A DNA stretch of 23,146 nt from JANWJE01 sp044326545 (GTDB lineage Bacteria; Chlamydiota; Chlamydiia; Chlamydiales; Parachlamydiaceae): positions 1-23,146 of the forward strand of contig JBIRBM010000029.1 in NCBI GenBank assembly GCA_044326545.1, in the 5' to 3' direction. This document shows, in pieces, positions 15,731 to 23,146 of the stretch. The notes under the pieces are model-generated. The model ran no database searches, was not told the DNA's origin, and saw nothing but the letters and a program-made list of their open reading frames with translations. The translations under genes were made by a program, and so were the position numbers. Each line of letters begins with the position of its first letter. The stretch's first letter is position 1.

Positions 15731-18700
15731 ATGTTACTCAATCGCATTCATCCTTTTCGCTTCGATTTTCCATTTAGCACGTTATCTTTACAAGACCTGA
15801 AAAAAAAGATTGAAATAGACAATTGCCCTCCCTCCCCATTGGATTCCATACGCTCTGATTGCTTGACAGTCCCGCTTGAATGTTTGTCGTTGTCTTTTTT
15901 AGACGAGCCATCAACCCATTCTAACACTCCGCTCGCCCCGCTTGCCAAAATCATTGCTCAATTTTCGGATAAGGAGCGCCAAAACATCTATCTCTCCCTA
16001 ACACTTTCTTCCTCACATCAACAGGAGCTCGAAAGGCTGATCGAAACTGATAAAAATGCATTTGAAATCGAATTGCTCAAGATCCTCAAAAGAAACTGGA
16101 AGGGAGAAAATAGGAGCGATACTCAGTTAGATCGTATCTGCAAAGAGCTTGGGATTAAATTGATTGTGTTAGATTCAAAAGAACAACAGCCGCCGATCAT
16201 CAAAGAAAGTTGTGTGTGGAGTGCCTTTCAATTGGACGATTCTGCCTGCTTTACTTTGGAATTGAACCGTAAAATGGGGGAAGAACAAGGGCTGTTTGAT
16301 TTTGATGAAGAAGGCGTTGCATCTGTTTGCCTCGACAGCGAGACATTGCCAAAAATTGGCGATATGTTAAGCGCAATTCAAAAAATGAAACGAGAGATCC
16401 TCGCTTTTTTATCAGGAAAAATCGACAGCGATCAGCTCGCTTATGCCGCTTACTGTCAGGAAAATGAACATCGCCCCTTTGATCCGAAGGTCGCTTTTTA
16501 CAATCTATTTGAAGCTGAAGAAGCATTCAAAGGTTTGTTTCAATTGATAAAAAATCGCCTCCATCAACAGCCTTTAGCGGTCATGCTCGCCTCGTCGGAT
16601 AACGAACATTCATCTGAAAAACAGTGGAGAGCATTTGATCTCAACATCTTAAAAGAAGAGAGTGACACGCTCAATTCAAGTCTTGGAATTGCCAGAGCGT
16701 GTGAAGATCTTCTTTTTTTTATTGAACAAGAGGAAGTCGGACTTAATGATACTCTCTACGGAGATGAAAAAAAGAGGGTTAAAGCGTTTTATCAGGAAAA
16801 AGCCAACTCCCTTTTTTCTTTGTTATCAATTCAAGAAAGCTGTCCAATCGATCAGATCACGACAAAAGAAAAAATTCAATCGTTGCTGATCTTGTTTCAT
16901 TCACATCTGCCAAGTCGATTACGTTGCCACGATCGAATGGAGGCCTATTTTAAAGATACCTCTTCCATTCGTCTTTTTTTAGAAAAAAAAAGGGAGATCG
17001 GCGCTCTTTTAGAAGAAATCAAGGGGCTAAAACCGAGCGGGAAAAAAGCGGCTGTGCGAAGAGCTCTCAAAGGAGAAGATCTTTCTAAAGGAAATGAAAC
17101 CGTTGCAAAACTCAATCAAGCAGCAACGGATGAGCAAGCAACAGATATTTTATTTGAAGCCATTTATGGAGAACATTACTCTGATTCCTTCGAGCAATAC
17201 TGCCAATCAAAAAGAAAATATCGCCATCTTGCGCATTTAAATCCACACGAACTTGTTGAAGCTCTTGATCGATCGCAGAATATTGAAAATGAACAGTCTC
17301 ACAACACATCAGGAGAGAAATCTTTAGACCAACTCTGCATCGAGTATCAAACACTCAATCAAGTCAGCTCATCAGTGACCGATGAATTCAAAAGAAAAAT
17401 ATTGACGATCCGAGGATTCATTCGAGAAATCACACAAGGAAAACAAGTGCCAAATGATATCCATCAGGTTTATCCACTGGCGGTTATTGCACAAATATGC
17501 GTTAAAATCGACTCTTTTTTTCATCTTCAAATCCGAGACACCCAGCTGTTTGCTATCCTTTCAATGCTAGAATCGGTCGGCCAAGGAAATTCTGTCACTC
17601 ATCCGATTAGAGGAACTCTTTGCGAGCTAAAAACAGGGGAAGGAAAATCTCTTGTCATTGCGGTTTGCGCGATCATTTTTAATCAAAAGGGACTCGAAGT
17701 AGATGTGATCACGTTTTCTCCTTCTCTAGCTAAAAGAGATTGGGATCATTTCCACCCATTTTATCAGCAGATGTTTGGCATCTTTTCGTCTCATAATTGC
17801 AATGGAGAAGGAGACCTTAAACCCAATCCTTGCTATCAGCCCAAATCGATTGTGTATGGCCCATGGTCAAACTTTCAAGCTGACACAATTCGATCGGAAT
17901 TCTATCAAGGACAAACGTTGAATGGACGTCCCAAACATGTCGCCATTATCGATGAAGTCGATGCCCCTTTGCTTGGAGAGCCCGGTTCTTTATGTCAAAT
18001 CAGCGATGCGGTGGCAGGGATGTCAACTGTCAAGCCAATTCTCTATTATATCTGGGGATTAGTCATCAAGAAACTCAAAGAAATGGGGGAAAAAACATTC
18101 CAGAATCAAACCGATTACGAAGCCTTTGTCGAGGAAATGAAACAAGAGGTGATGGCTCAAAAAGGGGAATTTTTTGCCGACACAAAAGAGGGGCGCTATC
18201 TTGGGGTACTGCCTCATCTACGCTCTTTTGTCGATAATCGAATCCCCCACTGGGTTGATAGCGCCATAAAAGCGGCAAGTTATACTCATAAACAAGAATA
18301 TTACGCTTCAGAAAGCCCCAATCAAATTATCCCGATCGACTATTCAAACACAGGGGAGTGGCAAAAATCAGTCCGTTGGCAAGATGGCCTCCACGAGTTT
18401 TTATCTATTCGGCATGGATTTGAGCTAGAAACAGAAATGTTGACAAAAGCATTCATGTCTTATCTTGGCCTCATCAATAGATATCAATTTGTATTTGGAG
18501 CTTCAGGAACTCTTGGCGGTGATAAAGAAGCAGAGGTTTTTCAGAATTTATATCAAGTTCAATCACGTAAAATTCCCACTTTTAAAACGAGTCAATTTAA
18601 AGAAAAAGAGAGTTGGATATGTCAAGACGATGAAGAATGGCTCCAGAGCATCTACTCAGATGTTGTTCTCGATGGGACTTTGGGTGACCCCCTTGCAAAA

Positions 18701-21700
18701 AGCGCTTGCCCACAAGCCTCGACTAAGAGGCATCGCGCGAGTTTGATTGTCTGCGAAACAATTGCCGATGTCGAAAAAATCAACGCTTATTTTACCTCAA
18801 AAGGTCTTGAAACGATCACCTATACAAATGGAGAACAAGAGGGTCCTCACTTAAGAAAAGCTTCAAAGGGAACCATCATCATTGCCACAAATTTGGCGAG
18901 TCGAGGAACTGACATCGAGGCTTCTGCAATTGAAGGAGGGATTCATGTCATTCTCACCTATCTACCGGAAAATGCACGTGTGCACTCACAAGTTTTCGGA
19001 AGAAGTGCCAGAGGCGGCCTCCCCGGAACGGGCCGGCTGATCATTAAAGCTCAAGAGTTGCAAGCGCATCACGTTCAACATGAATATGCTCCTCTTTTAA
19101 AAGTTGTTAATGATGTCAAAAATAGCAATCTCAAAGGATTGAATATTCAATATCGACATGAATTGTGGCACATACAAGACGATTTGATTGTCCAAGGAAA
19201 ACGAACGCTCCAGATCGAAAAGCTTGAAGGAGCGAAAATCAAAAAAACGATTGAGCTGAGCCATAATGGCACAGAAGGTGATCAAGCCCTCTTTAATCAG
19301 GTCTTGATTGATCGAGTCAAATCTGCCGATCCCTCGTCGGTAACAGTCTGTTTTTCATCAATCACTTATGAATCTTTAATGAGGGGACGCGATGCAAAGG
19401 AAGCAAAAAGACTTGATCTCTTGCATGAAGAAAAAGAGAAATTGATCAAGAAAGAGGCGCTTTTTAAAGGATTTCAAGAGAAGTTTCATCAGGTCGAATC
19501 GTATTTTCAATTGGAAGAGCGCTTTTCAGAAGTTAAAACCCAATTAGTTGAGCTCTATAAAACCTACTTGCTCGATGAGTGGGCCCTCTTTCTTGATCGG
19601 GTGGTGAAAAATGAAAGAGAGCCCACTATTCGTCAATTTCAATATGCAAAAACGCTTCAAGAGATGATAGAGGTCAACGATCTTTACAAAGTGCAGTACT
19701 TTAATACGATCATCGATATCCCGCATGACGCGATCCATCGTGAAGCGAATCTCTTTTATGAATTAAGGGGAAGAAAACAAGATATCACAGGGGCATTCGC
19801 CAATTATAATCGAATTTTTACCATTTTAAAAACGGATCCGGCAAATATCGATTTGGTTAAAAACGTTCTGAATAGATCTCTTCTTGCTTTTCAAGAAGCC
19901 GAGCAGTATGAACGCTCTCTTTTACAAGTGAGACGGATGTTGTCCGAATCCAAAGATGCTTCTGATCAAGAAGAGATGATGGGAACGGAAATGTTGAAAA
20001 TGATTCTGACAATGACCCAATTAATCAGCGATCATCTCAAAGAAATCGAGTCGATTGAAAAAGAGCATAGCCAGTTCGATGTCTGTTTTGAAAATCCCTG
20101 GGATTTGTCTACCTCTTCCTCTGCGCAACAAAAAAACGAAAACAAAGAGACAAGCACAACGAAAAAGTATGCCATTGTGGATGGCTTTCTACCGGAAGCA
20201 ATCCGTCTTGGTCTAAAAGGGCCGCTGCGATTTTCCGCAAAAAAACAGCCGGGATTAGCGATTTTTTGCGCAATTTTAGCCATTGCTGTCATCGCTTTGG
20301 GAGTCGCTGCAATCGTTTTTTCAGGAGGAGCTTTTGCCCCTTTGATCTCCATATTAGGCTCTGCTGCCATTGGAGCTGGAATAGGGGGAGCGATGACGGC
20401 GATAACAGGAGCTATCAATGGAAATTTTTCTTTATCTTCATTTGGAAAAGAGATGTTGATCGGATTTGTCGCAGGTTTTGTGACAGGAGGAATAGGTGCC
20501 GGATTGGGTCATGCGGCAAAAGGGGCTCATTTAATGGCAACGACGTTAAAACGAACTGCTGTGACAATTGGAATCGGCGGTTTATCAGGGGCTGCCGGTC
20601 AAGGAGCGGGCTATCTTGTCCGATCCGGGGTAGACAAGCAAACCGTTTCAGCAGAACAATTCGGAAAAGCTCTTTTTTATGGAGGGGTTGGCGGATTGAT
20701 CGGGGGAGCGGGAGGGACTGTTTTTTCAAAATGCTTTGGATCAAAAATGCATTGGGAAGTTCTTGCCGGAGGATTAAACAACCTCGCAAGCAACGCCTCT
20801 GAGCAGGGATTAAAAATTCTTTTGAAGGAACAAAAGGAATTTGATGGATGGGGATTATTAAAAAGTGCTCTCTCTGGATTTTTCAAAGCGGGAATACAAA
20901 AACAAGCCAATCATTGGAAAGCTGTAAGAGAGACTTCAAGACAAAACGTCATGTTGAGACGCGTGGAAAAAGTTGCGGAAATGAGCCGCAATTGGAAGAG
21001 AGAAGAAAATAAAAAGGCGCTCGACACCCTTGCCCACTTAAAGATCAGATCGATGAGGAGGAGATCCTTAGATGAAATGAATAATAGCAGGATGAGGCCT
21101 GATCGCTCGTCTCTTGACTATTTAGATTTAGCAAATCCCAAAGGGCAAAAGGTGCTGGATGGGTACATGAAATTCAGTAAATTAGAACCTTATACAGTGT
21201 CGAGAGTGAAACTCGACTCTCAAACGTCGATGCAACCCATCCGATTGCAAAGAAGTCTTTCGATGGGAGATCTGCGCCCCTCTGTTCAAAAACCCTTTTT
21301 ATTTCCAAAAGAGCGCGCTTGGACAAATGTTCCTCCAAAAATCATCTCAAATAAACCGACTGAAGAAAAAGTCAAACAGCCATCGGGAGAGTCTTTTAAA
21401 AATTTTCAAAGTGCTAGAAATGCCGCTTTCCTAGATGCTAGGATTATCAAAGGCTCAATAATCGAAAAAGCATCCATCAAATTGTCCGGGGATCATACAG
21501 ATGATGGAATCATCAATGCGACAAAGATCTATCAAACAGACTTGCCTTATCAGTACAATGGCAGACAGACCTCTTTTGTGGCAGTGCAAATTCATTCAGA
21601 AGGACATCCCGCATTGAATTTTTTTACCCCTCACTGTCACGTCAGACCCGCTTATTTCGATGAAAAATCAGGGAATTTTCATGTCATTTCGAATAAAAAC

Positions 21701-21778
21701 TTGCCGCAAATCACGAACGACAACAGTCCAAGTGGATTTAAAACACAAGAGCATTATTATTATCCCAAGACGGGATAA
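15731..21778 (+). CDS. Giant SecA-like ATPase fused to a toxin-like C-terminal nuclease domain (2015 aa)
   Basis: Residues 1-600 are an unrecognised, mostly helical region. A SecA-type motor follows with Walker A LKTGEGKS (633-640), SLAKRD, a SIVYGPWSNF segment matching SecA's 'YGTNNEFGFD', DEVD (741-744), GASGT (923-927), IATNLASRGTDI (1051-1062) and VFGRSARGGLPG (1088-1099). All ATPase residues are intact. Next come helices with a TPR-like pair near 1334-1415. Residues 1508 to about 1725 are Gly/Ala-rich and hydrophobic, with several potential membrane-inserting segments. Then a basic linker, and from about 1894 a domain with SARNAAF, HSEGH (1955-1959), PHCHVRP (1967-1973) and a final EHY (2007-2009). 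This order matches C-terminal toxin domains of the HNH/Endonuclease VII group known from Rhs/polymorphic toxins. It lies 42 bases after the previous gene with a weak ribosome site. No SecA zinc-finger tail. Confidence 0.8.
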   Translation: MLLNRIHPFRFDFPFSTLSLQDLKKKIEIDNCPPSPLDSIRSDCLTVPLECLSLSFLDEPSTHSNTPLAPLAKIIAQFSDKERQNIYLSLTLSSSHQQELERLIETDKNAFEIELLKILKRNWKGENRSDTQLDRICKELGIKLIVLDSKEQQPPIIKESCVWSAFQLDDSACFTLELNRKMGEEQGLFDFDEEGVASVCLDSETLPKIGDMLSAIQKMKREILAFLSGKIDSDQLAYAAYCQENEHRPFDPKVAFYNLFEAEEAFKGLFQLIKNRLHQQPLAVMLASSDNEHSSEKQWRAFDLNILKEESDTLNSSLGIARACEDLLFFIEQEEVGLNDTLYGDEKKRVKAFYQEKANSLFSLLSIQESCPIDQITTKEKIQSLLILFHSHLPSRLRCHDRMEAYFKDTSSIRLFLEKKREIGALLEEIKGLKPSGKKAAVRRALKGEDLSKGNETVAKLNQAATDEQATDILFEAIYGEHYSDSFEQYCQSKRKYRHLAHLNPHELVEALDRSQNIENEQSHNTSGEKSLDQLCIEYQTLNQVSSSVTDEFKRKILTIRGFIREITQGKQVPNDIHQVYPLAVIAQICVKIDSFFHLQIRDTQLFAILSMLESVGQGNSVTHPIRGTLCELKTGEGKSLVIAVCAIIFNQKGLEVDVITFSPSLAKRDWDHFHPFYQQMFGIFSSHNCNGEGDLKPNPCYQPKSIVYGPWSNFQADTIRSEFYQGQTLNGRPKHVAIIDEVDAPLLGEPGSLCQISDAVAGMSTVKPILYYIWGLVIKKLKEMGEKTFQNQTDYEAFVEEMKQEVMAQKGEFFADTKEGRYLGVLPHLRSFVDNRIPHWVDSAIKAASYTHKQEYYASESPNQIIPIDYSNTGEWQKSVRWQDGLHEFLSIRHGFELETEMLTKAFMSYLGLINRYQFVFGASGTLGGDKEAEVFQNLYQVQSRKIPTFKTSQFKEKESWICQDDEEWLQSIYSDVVLDGTLGDPLAKSACPQASTKRHRASLIVCETIADVEKINAYFTSKGLETITYTNGEQEGPHLRKASKGTIIIATNLASRGTDIEASAIEGGIHVILTYLPENARVHSQVFGRSARGGLPGTGRLIIKAQELQAHHVQHEYAPLLKVVNDVKNSNLKGLNIQYRHELWHIQDDLIVQGKRTLQIEKLEGAKIKKTIELSHNGTEGDQALFNQVLIDRVKSADPSSVTVCFSSITYESLMRGRDAKEAKRLDLLHEEKEKLIKKEALFKGFQEKFHQVESYFQLEERFSEVKTQLVELYKTYLLDEWALFLDRVVKNEREPTIRQFQYAKTLQEMIEVNDLYKVQYFNTIIDIPHDAIHREANLFYELRGRKQDITGAFANYNRIFTILKTDPANIDLVKNVLNRSLLAFQEAEQYERSLLQVRRMLSESKDASDQEEMMGTEMLKMILTMTQLISDHLKEIESIEKEHSQFDVCFENPWDLSTSSSAQQKNENKETSTTKKYAIVDGFLPEAIRLGLKGPLRFSAKKQPGLAIFCAILAIAVIALGVAAIVFSGGAFAPLISILGSAAIGAGIGGAMTAITGAINGNFSLSSFGKEMLIGFVAGFVTGGIGAGLGHAAKGAHLMATTLKRTAVTIGIGGLSGAAGQGAGYLVRSGVDKQTVSAEQFGKALFYGGVGGLIGGAGGTVFSKCFGSKMHWEVLAGGLNNLASNASEQGLKILLKEQKEFDGWGLLKSALSGFFKAGIQKQANHWKAVRETSRQNVMLRRVEKVAEMSRNWKREENKKALDTLAHLKIRSMRRRSLDEMNNSRMRPDRSSLDYLDLANPKGQKVLDGYMKFSKLEPYTVSRVKLDSQTSMQPIRLQRSLSMGDLRPSVQKPFLFPKERAWTNVPPKIISNKPTEEKVKQPSGESFKNFQSARNAAFLDARIIKGSIIEKASIKLSGDHTDDGIINATKIYQTDLPYQYNGRQTSFVAVQIHSEGHPALNFFTPHCHVRPAYFDEKSGNFHVISNKNLPQITNDNSPSGFKTQEHYYYPKTG
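21410..21775 (+). other. Polymorphic-toxin-like nuclease domain (C-terminal part of the 2015-aa protein)
   Basis: About 122 residues. From memory, Rhs-type toxins carry a C-terminal domain that begins A-R-N-x-A-F, has H-S-x-G-H about 60 residues on, then G-P-H-F-N-V-R-P, and ends E-H-Y-P. The same landmarks occur here in the same order and roughly the same spacing, with Cys-His in place of Phe-Asn in the third motif. Candidate metal-binding or catalytic residues are His1955, His1959, His1968, His1970 and His2008. Assignment is by pattern recall, not a search. Confidence 0.6.
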
Positions 21779-21789
21779 CCGTTTTTATA

Positions 21790-21804
21790 TGGAGAAAAAA
21801 CTTG
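21790..21804 (+). promoter_or_regulatory. Ribosome binding site deciding a TTG start
   Basis: GGAG (21791-21794 region, preceded by T) lies about 7 bases before TTG at 21802. The first in-frame ATG, at 21823, lacks a well-placed site. An out-of-frame ATG at 21789 overlaps the GGAG and leads to no recognisable protein. Confidence 0.6.
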
Positions 21805-22974
21805 AACAAAGGCTCTCATGGCATGATGCATCAATCAAACTCTCAGTTTTCATTTTGTCCTCATTTTCAGGCATGTGCAGGATGCGTTGAGCATTTATCC
21901 CACAATCCTCCTCCTATATGGGAAGAGGTATTATCTTTTTTTTTGCAATTGCCAACTCCTTCTTTTCATGCGGGATTGCCTATCCATTGGCGGCATCGAG
22001 CAAAACTGGCTGTCAGAGGAACCTCAGAGACTCCTTTGATTGGACTCTTTAAAGAGCATTCTCATGATGTCGCTTCTATTCCTCAATGTTTAGTGCATCA
22101 TCCACATCTTAATAAAGCCTTTGACATTGTCAGAGAATGGATGAAGCAGCATAAGATTGATCCTTATCAAGAACATTCCCGAAGGGGGGAGCTTCGTTAT
22201 TTACAAGGAGTTGTCGAAAGAAAAAGTGGCCGCGTCCAGCTTTCATTTGTTTTAAATGCTTCTGCTTCTGACATCCTATTGGATCGATGGGGCTCTTTGT
22301 TAGTAGAACTATCCCAAGAACATCCTTTGTTATGGCACTCACTTTGGATCAATTTCAATGATCAGGCGACCAACACCATTTTTGGGTCTGACTGGATGTG
22401 TGCATGGGGAGAGAAAGATTTATGGGAAGCATTTGGTGATGTGGACGTTTGTTATGGCCCAGCAAGCTTTGGACAGGCTAATCTTTTGCTTTTCGAAAGG
22501 ATGTTATTTCGCCTTCAACAGCTCATCCCTTTTGGTGCACGTGTCGCTGAATTTTATGCCGGTGTCGGGGCGATTGGTTTATGTATTGCTTCGCGCTCAG
22601 AGTGGGTTTGTTGTAGTGAGATCAACCCGTTTGCAGAAGCTTATTTTCATAAAGCACGCTCAAAACTCAAAGAGAAAGTCGCCAATCGCCTCTCATTTCT
22701 GACCTCTTCAACAAAAGGAGGATTATCCATTCTTGAGAATGCCACAACGGTTATTGTCGATCCTCCTCGCAAAGGATTAGACCCTACTTTTTTTTCCGCT
22801 TTAAACAAGGCGTGTTCGATTCAGGATCTTTTCTACATTAGCTGTGGATGGGAAGGATTTAAAAGAGATTACCAACAACTATTTGAGCAGGGATGGAAAG
22901 TGCACAGCGTTGATGGGTATCATTTTTTTCCAGGAAGCAATCACGTTGAATTGCTGGTGAATTTTAAGAGATAA
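21802..22974 (+). CDS. RNA (uracil-5-)-methyltransferase, TrmA/RlmC/RlmD family
   Basis: A 390-residue SAM-dependent enzyme that adds a methyl to C5 of a uridine in rRNA or tRNA. It carries the family's iron-sulfur cysteines, C19-x5-C25-x2-C28 (CPHFQACAGC), plus a fourth at C96 in IPQCLVHHP. The Rossmann-fold motif is AEFYAGVGAIGL, motif IV is VDPPRKGL (Asp320 on), the probable nucleophile is Cys348 in YISCGW, and the general-base region NHVEL is near the end. Most relatives read SCN or SCxP at the nucleophile; here it is SCG. There is no N-terminal TRAM domain: the protein begins almost directly with the cysteine cluster, as RlmC does. TTG start chosen for its GGAG site. It begins 23 bases after the toxin-like gene and may be read from the same transcript, but its function is housekeeping. 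Confidence 0.88.
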   Translation: MNKGSHGMMHQSNSQFSFCPHFQACAGCVEHLSHNPPPIWEEVLSFFLQLPTPSFHAGLPIHWRHRAKLAVRGTSETPLIGLFKEHSHDVASIPQCLVHHPHLNKAFDIVREWMKQHKIDPYQEHSRRGELRYLQGVVERKSGRVQLSFVLNASASDILLDRWGSLLVELSQEHPLLWHSLWINFNDQATNTIFGSDWMCAWGEKDLWEAFGDVDVCYGPASFGQANLLLFERMLFRLQQLIPFGARVAEFYAGVGAIGLCIASRSEWVCCSEINPFAEAYFHKARSKLKEKVANRLSFLTSSTKGGLSILENATTVIVDPPRKGLDPTFFSALNKACSIQDLFYISCGWEGFKRDYQQLFEQGWKVHSVDGYHFFPGSNHVELLVNFKR

Positions 22975-22977
22975 AAA

Positions 22978-22985
22978 GGGGGGGG
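22978..22985 (+). repeat. Homopolymeric G tract (8 G)
   Basis: Eight consecutive G residues begin a few bases after the methyltransferase stop and about 90 bases before the next start codon. Such tracts can change length by slippage, but here it lies outside coding sequence. Confidence 0.7.
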
Positions 22986-23015
22986 ATTGCAAACAAGAAG
23001 ATAAACGTAATACCA

Positions 23016-23044
23016 TTTATCAAAAATAACTTTTAGTGCATAAT
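23016..23044 (+). promoter_or_regulatory. Candidate promoter of the last gene
   Basis: TTTATC (23016-23021) and CATAAT (23039-23044, 5 of 6 to consensus) are separated by 17 bases. The predicted transcription start is near 23052, about 25 bases before the ATG. Confidence 0.45.
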
Positions 23045-23076
23045 CCTCCGGTTAATCAATACAGGCGCAGTGTAAA

Positions 23077-23146
23077 ATGAACGCATTTCAAAAAGAAATA
23101 GATCAACTGGCGGACACGGATTTTTTCCAACTGGCAAAAAGAGAAC
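23077..23146 (+). CDS. N-terminus of an unidentified protein (cut by right window edge)
   Basis: An ATG opens a frame that stays open for 23 codons to the end of the window (begins MNAFQKEIDQLADTDFF). The amphipathic start and a promoter-like sequence upstream support a real gene. The ribosome site is poor (AGG about 11 bases upstream). Too short to identify. Confidence 0.5.
   Translation, partial: MNAFQKEIDQLADTDFFQLAKRE

Noticed and set aside
15585..15800. 71-residue frame bridging the trefoil gene and the giant gene
   Set aside because: It overlaps coding sequence on both sides in another frame and has no conserved feature.
20032..20418. 128-residue minus-strand frame rich in Ala and Pro
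   Set aside because: Antisense shadow of the same Gly/Ala-rich region, with no ribosome site or family motif.
20266..20802. 178-residue plus-strand frame rich in Arg, Cys and Ser
   Set aside because: It is a frame shadow of the Gly/Ala-rich part of the 2015-residue protein; its composition simply reflects shifted glycine codons.
1..23146. CRISPR array or rRNA genes
   Set aside because: No regularly spaced repeats of suitable length and no rRNA-like sequence were seen on either strand.

Overview
The window looks like part of an AT-rich bacterial chromosome from a Gram-negative, diderm organism. It has a RecD-type exonuclease V subunit, a TolC/HlyD/ABC export operon that needs an outer membrane, a split MacB-like transporter and very large SecA-like proteins of a kind I associate with host-associated bacteria. 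My best guess is an environmental chlamydia (Parachlamydia/Waddlia/Simkania-like). That is inference from overall character; no single gene here proves it.

Layout. 1-128: C-terminal end of an IS630-type transposase running off the left edge. 265-428: a tRNA-Thr(CGT) on the minus strand with its own promoter and Rho-independent terminator. 457-2349 (minus): recD. 2626-3633 (plus): a CurA/YncB-like NADP-dependent MDR oxidoreductase. 3634-4236: a gene-free stretch holding a frameshifted IS5-family transposase remnant and a large stem-loop. 4237-9046: a tight four-gene operon, TolC-like outer-membrane protein, HlyD/MacA-like adaptor, MacB/LolD-type ATPase and MacB/FtsX-type permease, which together make a complete tripartite ABC efflux/export machine. 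9047-9274: AT-rich leader with a second stem-loop related to the first.

9275-21778 is the most unusual part: five co-directional genes, the first four joined by ATGA stop/start overlaps and the fifth following after 42 bases. They encode (A) a 1129-residue SecA-like ATPase with a long helical N-terminus, (B) a 405-residue coiled-coil protein, (C) a 136-residue acidic protein, (D) a 468-residue coiled-coil protein ending in a three-repeat beta-trefoil, and (E) a 2015-residue giant with a second SecA-like motor, a helical/TPR-like region, a glycine-rich hydrophobic region, and a C-terminal domain resembling a polymorphic-toxin nuclease of the HNH/Endonuclease VII group. I infer one system in which two SecA-like motors and filamentous coiled-coil partners handle or deliver a toxin. 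No obvious immunity gene follows, which fits a target outside the producer's own kind (for example a eukaryotic host) better than kin competition.

21802-22974 is an RNA m5U methyltransferase of the TrmA/RlmC/RlmD family with a TTG start. From 23077 a new gene starts and runs off the right edge.
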